From a virus, in the IMG/VR virus record IMGVR_UViG_3300012582_000004, positions 283,858 through 347,857 of that record: a DNA stretch of 64,000 nt. One strand, written 5' to 3'. Positions 31,378 through 39,623 of this stretch are shown in pieces. The notes under the pieces were generated by a model that was not told the origin of the DNA, did not search any database, and saw only the letters and a program-made list of their open reading frames with translations. A program made the translations under genes and the position numbers. Numbering within the stretch: the first letter of the stretch is position 1; each line of letters opens with the position of its first letter.

Positions 31378-31563
31378 ATGAGAAATAACTTTGTTTATTA
31401 TAGTCCATTGATACCAATTATTGGTATGTTGATTGTTATATTCGTACCCGTATATACAAAATTATGTATTACCGATGATACACTTTATAAAAAATCTAAA
31501 CTGATTCAAAGATTATCTTCAATAATTCTTGGAATTATATCCATATCATATGTGCTATGGTAG
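31378..31563 (+). CDS. small membrane protein, 61 aa
   Basis: Two hydrophobic helices (about 9-25 and 43-60) around a short basic loop. Ends TAG, overlapping the next gene by 7 bases. Function unknown. Confidence 0.63.
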   Translation: MRNNFVYYSPLIPIIGMLIVIFVPVYTKLCITDDTLYKKSKLIQRLSSIILGIISISYVLW

Positions 31564-32111
31564 AAAAAATTAAATCATATAATTTAATGAGAGCGTTATA
31601 TTTTATATTATTATTTTTTATATTATCTAATGCTTATTCACAAGATTCGACATTTAAAGTTAAATCATCTTATTATAGTAGAATTCAAAGTTTAACTTAT
31701 GATGGGGTTGGTAGTAATAGACATTTACAAATAATAGAAGGTGGTAAATCATTTTCAGTTTTGGATATAGGAATCGCAATTGCGTATAGAGGTGGAGACT
31801 CTTTGATAATTATGCCTAAACTTACTTTGGATGCTTCACAGTACCAATATTTAAGCAACGAGTACTCAATTGGATTTGGATATTATTACAACAGTCAGAC
31901 ACCTATGGTATTTGATATTTCGAGTACTATATTAGCACAAGTACATAAAAAAATAGCAATCGGTATAAGTGCTGGCTTTAGTGATTATAGTGGAGATGCT
32001 ATAAATTATACAAAAAACTATATCGGGTTTATTGTTAGAATAGGTTTATTAAGAGACTTTAATGGAATGTTAACTAAAACAACTAGAATGAGATTTAATC
32101 ATCATCGATAG
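31557..32111 (+). CDS. secreted, likely outer-membrane beta-barrel protein, 184 aa
   Basis: Signal peptide ending NAYSQ-DSTF (cleavage after about residue 29), with the S-x-A..SQ style common in Bacteroidota. Translation may start at 31557 or at the in-frame ATG 31587. The mature part alternates polar and hydrophobic residues, with aromatic-rich strands (YSIGFGYYYNSQTP, IGISAGFSDYSG, YIGFIVRIGLL), as in small porin-like barrels. Phage-made outer-membrane proteins can mask receptors; that is inference. Confidence 0.68.
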   Translation: MVEKIKSYNLMRALYFILLFFILSNAYSQDSTFKVKSSYYSRIQSLTYDGVGSNRHLQIIEGGKSFSVLDIGIAIAYRGGDSLIIMPKLTLDASQYQYLSNEYSIGFGYYYNSQTPMVFDISSTILAQVHKKIAIGISAGFSDYSGDAINYTKNYIGFIVRIGLLRDFNGMLTKTTRMRFNHHR

Positions 32112-32127
32112 TCTTAGTATATTTTTA

Positions 32128-32436
32128 TTATTTAGCTATTTCCCAATCATTTTTTTCATCATCCCAATGACGATTGTCATATGTATAGAATATAAAAGAC
32201 TGTCCCAATATAGTCAAATCAAAATTAAATCCTGCATGATCACTTCTTCTTGTCCAACATAAATCAAATGAAAATATATTCCCCAATAAATTTAAATGTA
32301 TTCCAAACCATTTATTATCAGTCAATAAACGAACATTTAAATCAAACATTTGGTATACATTCAATTTATTCGGAAGCCATTGTAAACAGAATGATTTATT
32401 CTTACACCACTTAATAGGTTTCTCTATAAAATACAT
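32128..32436 (-). CDS. hypothetical beta-rich protein, 102 aa
   Basis: Alternating pattern with NLLGNIFSFDLCWTRRSDH and FNFDLTILGQSFIFYTYDN. Not recognised; the repeated F-x-F-D-L units suggest a beta sheet or curved barrel. Confidence 0.68.
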   Translation of the reverse strand: MYFIEKPIKWCKNKSFCLQWLPNKLNVYQMFDLNVRLLTDNKWFGIHLNLLGNIFSFDLCWTRRSDHAGFNFDLTILGQSFIFYTYDNRHWDDEKNDWEIAK

Positions 32437-32437
32437 A

Positions 32438-32647
32438 TTATAATATTTTTAATTCATCAACTTCGAATATATCACTACCTATAAAATTTCCCTTTATAGT
32501 AACCATTTTTCCTTCTAATTTATGTAATGGTTCGTCGTTCTTTCTCAATTTCATTTTCAACCAACCCAATACTATGAAAGCTTCTTCCTGTTCATTTTTA
32601 GAACCTTTGTCGAATATATCAACGACTACTTTTCCACTAATTTCCAT
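32438..32647 (-). CDS. small OB-fold-like protein, 69 aa
   Basis: EISGKVVVDIF...KMVTIKGNFIGSDIFEVDELKIL has the strand pattern and KxVTIKG signature of small OB-fold (nucleic-acid binding) proteins. No specific family recognised. Overlaps the gene upstream by 11 bases. Confidence 0.55.
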   Translation of the reverse strand: MEISGKVVVDIFDKGSKNEQEEAFIVLGWLKMKLRKNDEPLHKLEGKMVTIKGNFIGSDIFEVDELKIL

Positions 32648-33113
32648 ATATTTTATCTATTCTTGATTTTCTATCTTGTTTAATTTCTTTTTCTCTTATT
32701 GGCATGTGCCAATCTAATTTTCTATCATTATCAAGAAATATAGTAATATAATACTTTAATTCATTATGGAATTCTATTTCTCTTATTACTGCTTTCACGT
32801 CTATTGAATTATTTATTTTTGTTGTTATCACATCACCAACTTTAAACTTAGAGTTATCAATTATATATTGATTTCTCTGATTTTTTTCTATTTGTTTTAA
32901 TTTTTTGCTATACGGAATATCTAATAATACTAATGGTCCAGTAAGAATAAATATTAAATTCCACCCTCCTACAATATTAGTTTTATTTAAATATTTAGAA
33001 AAATATGTTTTGTGTTCTTTTATTTCAATAATACTTTTCATACCAATAATTATCCACAAACAAAAACCCGTTGTAGAAATAATTATCAATAAAGCTTCCA
33101 TTGTAGCATCCAT
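32637..33113 (-). CDS. membrane protein with GD-motif domain and RKSRIDKI tail, 158 aa
   Basis: Two hydrophobic helices (about 7-25 and 45-65), then SKFKVGDVITTKI (GD-motif barrel-like), ending QDRKSRIDKIYGN. Same layout as the proteins at 37812 and 43973: membrane part, small barrel, basic tail. Confidence 0.72.
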   Translation of the reverse strand: MDATMEALLIIISTTGFCLWIIIGMKSIIEIKEHKTYFSKYLNKTNIVGGWNLIFILTGPLVLLDIPYSKKLKQIEKNQRNQYIIDNSKFKVGDVITTKINNSIDVKAVIREIEFHNELKYYITIFLDNDRKLDWHMPIREKEIKQDRKSRIDKIYGN

Positions 33114-33171
33114 ATTAATTATATGTTCTCAAATACTATTTGTTTTATTTGTATTGAATTAAAATAGAAAA

Positions 33172-33549
33172 TTATGGACAATATGAGTTTTTCAATGGAC
33201 GAAATTCTTTTGGTAATTCTTCGAATGTTATAATATTATAATCAAGCTCACCACCATTATAATTTCTATCTACAATAAATATTGTTTTCGCTTGTTTTAA
33301 AATTTCTAAATAGATAATAGCTTTAGATAGAAAATCTGATATTTGTGCTTTAGTTGATAACACATGGATGAATCTGACAAACTCTTGTTCAACATCATCT
33401 AATAATATAACACCAAGCACTACTGTACCATACTTATTTGTTCCATAATAAATAACATCATTTTCACCATCATTAGAAACAACAGTATAATCACTTACAA
33501 TTTCATGTAAGTGTGGTATTAGATGTTTATGTTTTGCGACAATAAACAT
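33172..33549 (-). CDS. hypothetical protein, 125 aa
   Basis: Not recognised; alpha/beta with VVLGVILLDDVEQEFVRFIH. Followed 1 base upstream by the gene at 33551. Confidence 0.7.
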   Translation of the reverse strand: MFIVAKHKHLIPHLHEIVSDYTVVSNDGENDVIYYGTNKYGTVVLGVILLDDVEQEFVRFIHVLSTKAQISDFLSKAIIYLEILKQAKTIFIVDRNYNGGELDYNIITFEELPKEFRPLKNSYCP

Positions 33550-33550
33550 A

Positions 33551-33772
33551 TTACTTTTTTAATGATAATAGTTTATTAATTGTATTAGACAATTCTTCGT
33601 CCAATTCAGCATCTAACCAATAACTACCATTGTTACCATCTCTAATATTAATATCCCATTTTTTACAAATTTGTTTCAATCTTAAATCATTCAATTTAAC
33701 ATTATGAATTTCTAAGCCATTAACATAAGATGTAAAATCTTCTCTATATAATTTGTATAATTTTTCGTTCAT
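33551..33772 (-). CDS. hypothetical protein, 73 aa
   Basis: Not recognised; charged, with KICKKWDINIRDGNNGSYW. Likely co-transcribed with 33172. Confidence 0.66.
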   Translation of the reverse strand: MNEKLYKLYREDFTSYVNGLEIHNVKLNDLRLKQICKKWDINIRDGNNGSYWLDAELDEELSNTINKLLSLKK

Positions 33773-33780
33773 TTTAATTT

Positions 33781-33891
33781 TTATGTGTTAAATATCCAAT
33801 AGAAAAATAAACATAATACAATCATTATCGGAAATAATGCTAACATCCATGCCAACAACCACTTAGATGTATTTAATATTTTTTTAATCAT
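33781..33891 (-). CDS. small membrane protein, 36 aa
   Basis: ATG 33889-33891 in an ATGA overlap with the gene upstream; TAA 33781. One long hydrophobic helix (about 12-33). The tight overlap supports coding. Confidence 0.55.
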   Translation of the reverse strand: MIKKILNTSKWLLAWMLALFPIMIVLCLFFYWIFNT

Positions 33892-34031
33892 AACCTTTTA
33901 TATTTTATTTGTAATATTAAGCAATTTAATTTATCACTTTCTGATAAATTATTATTTATTTCATTTATAATATAATTAGTTATTTTTTCATGTAATACTA
34001 ACTTCTTTGCTAACTTTTCAAATGTATTCAT
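33888..34031 (-). CDS. small helical protein, 47 aa
   Basis: ATG 34029-34031 to TGA 33888. Charged helices (FEKLAKKLVLHEKITNYII, NNNLSESDKLNC), basic end KYKRL. The 4-base overlap with the membrane protein suggests a coupled pair; nothing further recognised. Confidence 0.55.
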   Translation of the reverse strand: MNTFEKLAKKLVLHEKITNYIINEINNNLSESDKLNCLILQIKYKRL

Positions 34032-34033
34032 AA

Positions 34034-34366
34034 TTATGATATAGAATTTTCTATAATTTTAGTTCTATATTCTTTGAGTGATAAGGAAGTTTTACTATTG
34101 AATTTTATAGTAACTCTATTTCCATTAATAGAAATTTCATCAACATCATAATGATATACCCAAGCATCAGATGAACGATTTTCCATGTATAATTCTTTAC
34201 TATCTCTTATTCTATTCCATATTTTAATATCAATAATATCAAATTTGGCACAACCATTTTTTGAAAAATATGTTGTATTATCTTTAAATTTAACTTTACC
34301 AAAAGAAAAAGTAAATTCTAAAGCTGCTTCCCATACTATGTTCTTATATTCTTTAATACTTATCAT
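34034..34366 (-). CDS. hypothetical protein, 110 aa
   Basis: ATG at 34366 (MISIKEYKNIVWEAALEF) is preferred over an upstream TTG. Beta-rich middle; the end SLSLKEYRTKIIENSIS resembles both the start of this protein and the EHRxxII tails. Function unknown. Confidence 0.66.
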   Translation of the reverse strand: MISIKEYKNIVWEAALEFTFSFGKVKFKDNTTYFSKNGCAKFDIIDIKIWNRIRDSKELYMENRSSDAWVYHYDVDEISINGNRVTIKFNSKTSLSLKEYRTKIIENSIS

Positions 34367-34383
34367 AATTGTAATTTTAACAT

Positions 34384-35019
34384 CTATAGCCAAGTACCGT
34401 ACCTTCTACCATTTCTTTCACTCCTTTCAGGCATATCAATTTCACGCACCTTACTTTTAAATATATTTAAATAATAGTCATTTAATCCTTTCTTAAAAAT
34501 TCTTGATAGTTTTAATGATTCTTCGCTTGTTAAATCTATTGTAAATTCTTTATATTTTAAATAACATCTAACATTTTCTACAGTAGTATAATACAACTGT
34601 GGATAAAATTCTCTATGAATATCATCAGCAAAATAATAATAATCATTATTTTGAATATATTTACTAATGGTATTACTACCACATAATCTATTAAACCAAT
34701 CCTTTAAATATCTCTCAGGTGTTTCTGGTTCAGGTTGTGTTGGTAATATAGGCGTTAATATATTTTCTGTATTGATAGCTTCTTCAATTTCATCCAAATC
34801 ATCATCATTTAAAAAAGTAAAATCTTCTTCTACGGTTGGATCAAAATCTGTGAAATCGTCATAAATATCACCATCATTATCAATAACTTCTGATGTAAAA
34901 TTACTACCATTTATATGCGAATCAACCTTCGGTGTAACTAATCTACCCTCCATATACAAATCTGATTTTGGAATAGGCGGGATGGTATGTTTTTTTACTA
35001 AATTAATTAATTTTCTCAT
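34384..35019 (-). CDS. hypothetical protein, 211 aa (paralogue of 35016)
   Basis: Acidic central linker (about 40-80), a P-rich stretch (LTPILPTQPEPETPE), then a domain ending FKKGLNDYYLNIFKSKV that matches the upstream gene (FNKGINDYYLNIFTNKI). Function unknown. Confidence 0.72.
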   Translation of the reverse strand: MRKLINLVKKHTIPPIPKSDLYMEGRLVTPKVDSHINGSNFTSEVIDNDGDIYDDFTDFDPTVEEDFTFLNDDDLDEIEEAINTENILTPILPTQPEPETPERYLKDWFNRLCGSNTISKYIQNNDYYYFADDIHREFYPQLYYTTVENVRCYLKYKEFTIDLTSEESLKLSRIFKKGLNDYYLNIFKSKVREIDMPERSERNGRRYGTWL

Positions 35020-35462
35020 AATATTATTTCTTTATATGTAAATTTCAAATCATTTATTTTATTAGTAAAAATATTTAAATAATAATCATTAATACCTTTA
35101 TTAAATATAGCTATTAAATTATCCATTTCTGTTCTATTAAGAGAAACTTTAAATTCTTTAAAGCTTAATTTAGTGTATGTAATTGATAATATGGGATAAT
35201 TATTTGATTCAACATTATTTTCACCAAAATAATAAGTCGTTGTACCACAACTATATTTATTTATATTCAAATCATTACATAATATAATAAACCATTCTTT
35301 TATTAATATTTCTGGTGTTGGCGGTAATGGTAATTGAGGAGTTAATGTATTTTGTTCTTCTTCCATTTCTATTTCTTCAATATCATCAGAATTTAAAAAT
35401 ATTGATTCCATTACATTCTGTTTCATATTATTTTCAATATTTTTGGATTTAAAAAACATCAT
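35016..35462 (-). CDS. hypothetical protein, 148 aa (paralogue of 34384)
   Basis: Same P-rich link (LTPQLPLPPTPE) and C-terminal NKGINDYYLNIF as its neighbour; overlaps it by 4 bases. Tandem duplication. Function unknown. Confidence 0.72.
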   Translation of the reverse strand: MMFFKSKNIENNMKQNVMESIFLNSDDIEEIEMEEEQNTLTPQLPLPPTPEILIKEWFIILCNDLNINKYSCGTTTYYFGENNVESNNYPILSITYTKLSFKEFKVSLNRTEMDNLIAIFNKGINDYYLNIFTNKINDLKFTYKEIIL

Positions 35463-35532
35463 AACTCTACAATTTAAACATTATAGATAAATTAATGATG
35501 AAAGTTTTAAAATGAATATTTTTTTATAAAAA

Positions 35533-35564
35533 TTTGTTTTTTTCTTCAGTTATGCGTATATTTG
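35533..35564 (+). promoter_or_regulatory. Bacteroidota-type promoter
   Basis: TTTG (-33, 35533-35536) and TATATTTG (-7, 35557-35564), 6 bases before the ATG at 35571. Confidence 0.7.
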
Positions 35565-35570
35565 TCATAT

Positions 35571-35840
35571 ATGAAGAGAAAATACAGAATCAAACACATC
35601 ATAAAAAAAGGTAATACATGCTATATTCCACAAATTAGGAAGTTTTTTATGTGGTTTGATATACAAGCAGAAGGAATGTTTGGTATGTATGACGTTTATT
35701 TTAATAACCAAGAAGATGCTAAAGATTGGATTAAAAAAGACATCGAACATCGAAAAAAGATGGCAGATAATAGAACAATTGAGTGTATTCCATTTCATAC
35801 AAGAACAGAAAGAATTCAAAATCTAATTGATAAAAAATGA
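35571..35840 (+). CDS. hypothetical protein with RTERIQNL tail, 89 aa
   Basis: Start at ATG 35571 directly after the promoter. Very basic N-terminus (MKRKYRIKHIIKKG) and the tail HTRTERIQNLIDKK. First gene of a coupled + strand run to 36779. Confidence 0.7.
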   Translation: MKRKYRIKHIIKKGNTCYIPQIRKFFMWFDIQAEGMFGMYDVYFNNQEDAKDWIKKDIEHRKKMADNRTIECIPFHTRTERIQNLIDKK

Positions 35841-35992
35841 TTCTTATTAAAGAAACAAAATATCAAGATGGTATCATGAAAGTCTATGAAGTAAAAACGC
35901 AATGCTTTATTCCCGAACATGGTAAAAAAGATATGAAAGAAAGTATATGTATTGAACACATCTTTATATTTGAAAAATATGAATCTATCTGA
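35837..35992 (+). CDS. small hypothetical protein, 51 aa
   Basis: ATGA overlap with the preceding gene; ends TGA 35990-35992, 14 bases into the next gene. MILIKETKYQDGIMKVYEVK start, one beta hairpin, not recognised. Confidence 0.58.
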   Translation: MILIKETKYQDGIMKVYEVKTQCFIPEHGKKDMKESICIEHIFIFEKYESI

Positions 35993-36248
35993 ATTATTTG
36001 ATAAATTAAAAATTGGAGATATTCTAATTATAGAAAAACTACCCAGTCTTTGGTCAAATGCTGCTGGTGGAAAATGTGGTATGAATGTTATTAAATATCC
36101 ATACCATTTTACTATAGAATCCATAGTACTAAGTAGAATCTCAATTCATATTGCAATAAAAGATACAAATGGATATGGTTGGTCAATTAATGATGAAAAT
36201 ATAAAATTGTTTACACACATAAACAGAGTTAATAGAATAAAAATTTAA
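35979..36248 (+). CDS. GD-motif-like protein, 89 aa (paralogue of 36256)
   Basis: Start 35979 (MNLSELFDKLKIGD) is set by alignment with the next gene. LPSLWSNAAGGKCGMNVIKYPY corresponds to ISWTSHNYGRCGTDRVKYPY there, and both have GYGWSI. Ends INRVNRIKI, a weak tail. Function unknown. Confidence 0.7.
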   Translation: MNLSELFDKLKIGDILIIEKLPSLWSNAAGGKCGMNVIKYPYHFTIESIVLSRISIHIAIKDTNGYGWSINDENIKLFTHINRVNRIKI

Positions 36249-36255
36249 ACCTATA

Positions 36256-36540
36256 ATGGAATACAACGATTTTAAAAAATTAAATGTAGGTGATAATATC
36301 ACAATTAAAGAAAATCCAATTTCTTGGACATCCCACAATTATGGTAGATGTGGAACTGATAGAGTAAAGTATCCGTATACATTTACCATCGTTAAATTTG
36401 CATATTTGAAAGGATTTTTTAATCATATTTCTATTATATGTCAAAACGGTTATGGTTGGTCAATTGAAGTGTCTAATTATGAAAAATTTGAAATTAATAA
36501 AAAAAGCAGAAGAAGTAGAATCGAAAATTTGAATATATGA
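36256..36540 (+). CDS. GD-motif-like protein with RRSRIENLNI tail, 94 aa
   Basis: KLNVGDNITI, the NYGRCGTDRVKYPY segment shared with 35979, GYGWSI, and the tail KKSRRSRIENLNI. The stop overlaps the next ATG. Confidence 0.72.
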   Translation: MEYNDFKKLNVGDNITIKENPISWTSHNYGRCGTDRVKYPYTFTIVKFAYLKGFFNHISIICQNGYGWSIEVSNYEKFEINKKSRRSRIENLNI

Positions 36541-36779
36541 AAATTGAAATTGGTGATGTAATGATTTGTTTACCAGGATTTACTAATAACATTAGTAACT
36601 CTAACTATGGTGGTGCTGGGTATACAGAAAATAAAATATTTACCGTAGGGAGCATTACAGGTAACGGTAGAGTTATATGGGCTAATGATGAAAGTGGTAA
36701 AGGTGTTTACAGTTATACATTAAAACATTATACTAATAGAAAATCAAGAATTGAAAAATTACACAATGAAAATTTATAA
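36537..36779 (+). CDS. GD-motif-like protein with RKSRIEKL tail, 80 aa
   Basis: IEIGDVMICLPG start, the NSNYGGAGYTENK segment equivalent to its neighbours' NYGRCG region, and tail TNRKSRIEKLHNENL. Third of the 35979-36779 paralogue trio. Confidence 0.72.
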   Translation: MKIEIGDVMICLPGFTNNISNSNYGGAGYTENKIFTVGSITGNGRVIWANDESGKGVYSYTLKHYTNRKSRIEKLHNENL

Positions 36780-36799
36780 TAATAAATAAAATACCATTT

Positions 36800-37228
36800 T
36801 TATATTATATGATATTCTAAATAATTATGTTTCTCTATATACTCTTGTGGTGATTTATATTTTTCGGGGAAACCTTTCGACCTATCCCAACTTGGTTTTA
36901 GCATATCTATTGCATACATAGCCCTAGCAATTGTTGGCTCATATGTAGAACCTAAACCAAAACCAGTTCCCCATTTAGATGATGGTTTATGTACAGATGC
37001 GAATCTGAACTCACCATAACGATCATAATCAACTTTACCAATTTTATTATCCTTAGTAAATAAAAACCATGTCGATGGTTCTTCTGGTACTATAATATCA
37101 AATCCATTTGATTTTAGCAGTTTTGCATATTGATTTAATGCTTCGGATGTAGAGTAAATTTCATCTTCCTCTTCTTCTTCCTCATCCCAATCTTCCGAGA
37201 AATCTTCAAACAATTTTAAGTATTTCAT
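36800..37228 (-). CDS. protein with MKYLKLFEDF motif and acidic stretch, 142 aa
   Basis: MKYLKLFEDFSEDWDEEEEEE start, almost the same as the start of the protein at 21270 (MKYLKLYENFSEDWDDEE). The remainder (about 30-142) is an alpha/beta domain with WFLFTKDNKIGKVDYD. Late-type box immediately upstream. Confidence 0.74.
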   Translation of the reverse strand: MKYLKLFEDFSEDWDEEEEEEDEIYSTSEALNQYAKLLKSNGFDIIVPEEPSTWFLFTKDNKIGKVDYDRYGEFRFASVHKPSSKWGTGFGLGSTYEPTIARAMYAIDMLKPSWDRSKGFPEKYKSPQEYIEKHNYLEYHII

Positions 37229-37251
37229 GAACTATATATAATATATACTTT
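37229..37251. promoter_or_regulatory. palindromic divergent late-type promoter
   Basis: A 23-base gap separates divergent ATGs (37228 minus, 37252 plus). It holds TATATAGT on the minus strand (37231-37238) and TATATACT on the plus strand (37242-37249), giving each gene its own box within 3 bases of the start codon. Confidence 0.5.
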
Positions 37252-37806
37252 ATGAATTTCTACTCAAATTTCGATGATTTTCTATTAGAGAAAAATGGAT
37301 TTACACACAATGTATTATTATATAAATTAAATATTCCTGGATGGGAAAATATTATAAACAGTATTGATAAAGAAGATATTTGGAAAATAGAGAATACAGA
37401 ATTACCTGGTATACCAGGTGGTTATCAATTGTATCCACATGTTACTTTATTGTATAATTTAAGAAATACAAATATAAACAAAATTGGTTCATTAATAAGC
37501 ACCTTAGAACCTATTAAATTTGAAATTAATGGTATAAATATATTTAGAACATCTAAGGGATACGATGTATTAAAAATGTCTGTTAAACCAACCGAAGAAC
37601 TTCTTTATATACATCAAATATTTAAGGATATTTTTCATACAAATTCTAATGATGATTATACACCACATATTACAATAGCATACTTAAAAGAAGGTACTGC
37701 TCTAAAATATGTTGATTATGAATATAAAAATATTATTTATTCCGATACTATCATATACAGTCTAAAAAGTGGTTATCAACTCGAATTTAAAATTGATGCT
37801 AAATAA
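37252..37806 (+). CDS. 2H phosphoesterase (2'-5' RNA ligase-like), 184 aa
   Basis: Two HxT motifs, YPHVTLL (H63, T65) and TPHITIA (H139, T141), spaced as in the 2H phosphoesterase superfamily, with the expected beta-alpha pattern. Known members hydrolyse 2',3'- or 3',5'-phosphodiester bonds in RNA or cyclic oligonucleotides; T4 Acb1 uses this fold to destroy CBASS signals. An anti-defence role here is inference. Late-type box and divergent MKYLKLFE-type neighbour at 36800. Confidence 0.8.
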   Translation: MNFYSNFDDFLLEKNGFTHNVLLYKLNIPGWENIINSIDKEDIWKIENTELPGIPGGYQLYPHVTLLYNLRNTNINKIGSLISTLEPIKFEINGINIFRTSKGYDVLKMSVKPTEELLYIHQIFKDIFHTNSNDDYTPHITIAYLKEGTALKYVDYEYKNIIYSDTIIYSLKSGYQLEFKIDAK

Positions 37807-37811
37807 GTAGC

Positions 37812-38249
37812 TTAATTATAAAGATTATCAATTCTCGATTTTCTATCAAGTTTTACACATCTTTCATCAAATTCTATACGCTCTAATCCTTCCAATAAAT
37901 AAACAATACTAAAATTTTTAACTTTAATTTTAACTATTTTACCTTTTATATTATGATTGTATAATATGGCTATTACTCTATCATCAATTTTAAATTTGAC
38001 GTTTCTCAGTAATCGTTTCTTGTGCTTTATGTTTATTATTGATGTAATTAAAATATCTATTGAAATTAATGGACCACTCAACATAAGTAATATATTATAT
38101 TTACTAAATAAATCATTTGTATCAAAATATTTAGATACTAAATACGTATTACTACAGTCATATAACATGTTAGTTAAAATAACACCTATCACAAACCAAA
38201 GCACACCTATTATAATAAAAATTATTGCTGTCGTTACTATTGTTTCCAT
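37812..38249 (-). CDS. membrane protein with GD-like domain and RKSRIDNLY tail, 145 aa
   Basis: ATG at 38249 (METIVTTAIIF) is preferred over a TTG at 38267. Two hydrophobic segments, then VKFKIDDRVIAIL (barrel-like), ending LDRKSRIDNLYN. Same plan as 32637 and 43973. Confidence 0.72.
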   Translation of the reverse strand: METIVTTAIIFIIIGVLWFVIGVILTNMLYDCSNTYLVSKYFDTNDLFSKYNILLMLSGPLISIDILITSIINIKHKKRLLRNVKFKIDDRVIAILYNHNIKGKIVKIKVKNFSIVYLLEGLERIEFDERCVKLDRKSRIDNLYN

Positions 38250-38253
38250 TAAA

Positions 38254-38571
38254 TTAAAAATTATCAACTAATGTTATTTCTATTTTTAGTGCATCTTCTA
38301 CTATACTTTTAATCCAATGATAACCAAATAGCGATTCTTTTGTTCCACATTTTTCTATAGCTTCTTTATGTGTTATAATATTAGAATTAACTGATTTATT
38401 TAGAATCATATTTCTAAACATATAAAAATCAACAATATCTAACATATATTGTTTACTTTTTAAATAATCTTTAATTTCTTCATCTTGTTTAATGAAATTT
38501 AACATTTCATAATTTACTCTACCCCCTGATAAGAAGTATTTCCATTTAGAACTTTTTGTTAATGATTGCAT
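38254..38571 (-). CDS. hypothetical helical protein, 105 aa
   Basis: Not recognised; helical, with FIKQDEEIKDYLKSKQYML. Starts the two-gene minus-strand unit with 37812. Confidence 0.68.
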   Translation of the reverse strand: MQSLTKSSKWKYFLSGGRVNYEMLNFIKQDEEIKDYLKSKQYMLDIVDFYMFRNMILNKSVNSNIITHKEAIEKCGTKESLFGYHWIKSIVEDALKIEITLVDNF

Positions 38572-38621
38572 AATATAAACTATGTGGGAATATTATAAAA
38601 TTTAATATGAATGATATGATA

Positions 38622-39029
38622 TTAATCATTATTAGCTTTTTTAGCGTTTTTTACTTTATTAACAAAGAAATTTTTCATTCTTGACGATATGTGACCATCA
38701 AATCCAATATCATCAACTTTTTTTGAATATTCTTGTAAAATTAATTTGTAAATATAAATTTTATTTTTAATATCGCTTTCAAAAATATCTTTAAATATAA
38801 CATTAAATGTTGCTAATAATTTTGATACCCTTTTATCAACAATAGCTTCTTTATTTAAAATATATAAGACTTTAAATTCTTTTTCGCTACCAAACGTACC
38901 AACCATCAATTTTTCCATTTTATCTTGTGGAATTTGAGGAGCAGGTTCAATATCAGGTTTTGTCGTATTGCTTACAGGCTTAACATTAGTTCTAATATTA
39001 CCTTCTGTTAAATTTGATTTCTTACTCAT
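38622..39029 (-). CDS. hypothetical protein, 135 aa
   Basis: Start ATG 39029 (MSKKSNLTEGN); the longer in-frame extension to 39218 lies under the opposite gene and is rejected. N-terminal third is polar and proline-rich; the rest is helical and basic, ending KNFFVNKVKNAKKAN. Possibly structural or DNA-associated; not recognised. Confidence 0.66.
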   Translation of the reverse strand: MSKKSNLTEGNIRTNVKPVSNTTKPDIEPAPQIPQDKMEKLMVGTFGSEKEFKVLYILNKEAIVDKRVSKLLATFNVIFKDIFESDIKNKIYIYKLILQEYSKKVDDIGFDGHISSRMKNFFVNKVKNAKKANND

Positions 39030-39113
39030 ATTAAGTGTTTTTATTATGTGTATTATAGTTAAAATAAATCTAAATGTTTCAGATTTCATACTTTTTTTCA
39101 AAAAACAATTTAA

Positions 39114-39121
39114 TATATAAC
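39114..39121 (+). promoter_or_regulatory. late-type promoter octamer TATATAAC
   Basis: TATATAAC 17 bases before the ATG at 39139. Confidence 0.42.
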
Positions 39122-39138
39122 AAAAACCCATAAATAAC

Positions 39139-39447
39139 ATGATAAAAATTACAAGTACTGCTAATAAAACAATTACAGTTAGCGATAATGGAACAAATGG
39201 TACGAGTGGTACACCCATATCTTCTTTTATATGTTTAGGGATTGATTGTGAAGTTAAGGTTTTTGATGATAATGTTGATCAATTCAATTATAAATATAGA
39301 GTTTTAAGAACTGTCAATATTACAAACAAATTCACAAAACTTTTAATAGCTACTGTAAATGTAGAAACATTAGATACATCATCATCAAGCTATAGTTCAA
39401 ATATGGATACGTATGCCAATAATTTAATAAGTATTTTATACGCTTAA
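39139..39447 (+). CDS. beta-rich, possibly structural protein, 102 aa
   Basis: MIKITSTANKTITVSDNGTNG start, glycine/threonine/serine-rich segments and alternating strands, as in phage virion decoration or adaptor proteins. Not assigned to a family. Late-type box upstream. Confidence 0.65.
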   Translation: MIKITSTANKTITVSDNGTNGTSGTPISSFICLGIDCEVKVFDDNVDQFNYKYRVLRTVNITNKFTKLLIATVNVETLDTSSSSYSSNMDTYANNLISILYA

Positions 39448-39464
39448 AATAAATTTTGTCAAAA

Positions 39465-39623
39465 ATGAAGAAATTTACTGACTACCAATTAGTTATAGAA
39501 AAAAAGGAAATAGAAAGAAAGAAATATTTAGAAGTAATTCACTTACCCGAATTATCAATAACAAAAGAATCACTTAATGAATACCTTAAACTATACAATC
39601 TAAAATTAGAAGAATTAAAATGA
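39465..39623 (+). CDS. small helical protein, 52 aa
   Basis: MKKFTDYQLVIEKKEIERKK start (a distant version of the MKxLKxFE motif), then helices ending KLYNLKLEELK. The stop overlaps the next ATG. Confidence 0.6.
   Translation: MKKFTDYQLVIEKKEIERKKYLEVIHLPELSITKESLNEYLKLYNLKLEELK

Noticed and set aside
39139-39218. Hydrophobic N-terminal extension of the minus-strand gene at 38622
   Set aside because: It lies entirely under a better-supported + strand gene and its late-type promoter; the internal ATG at 39029 is a natural start.
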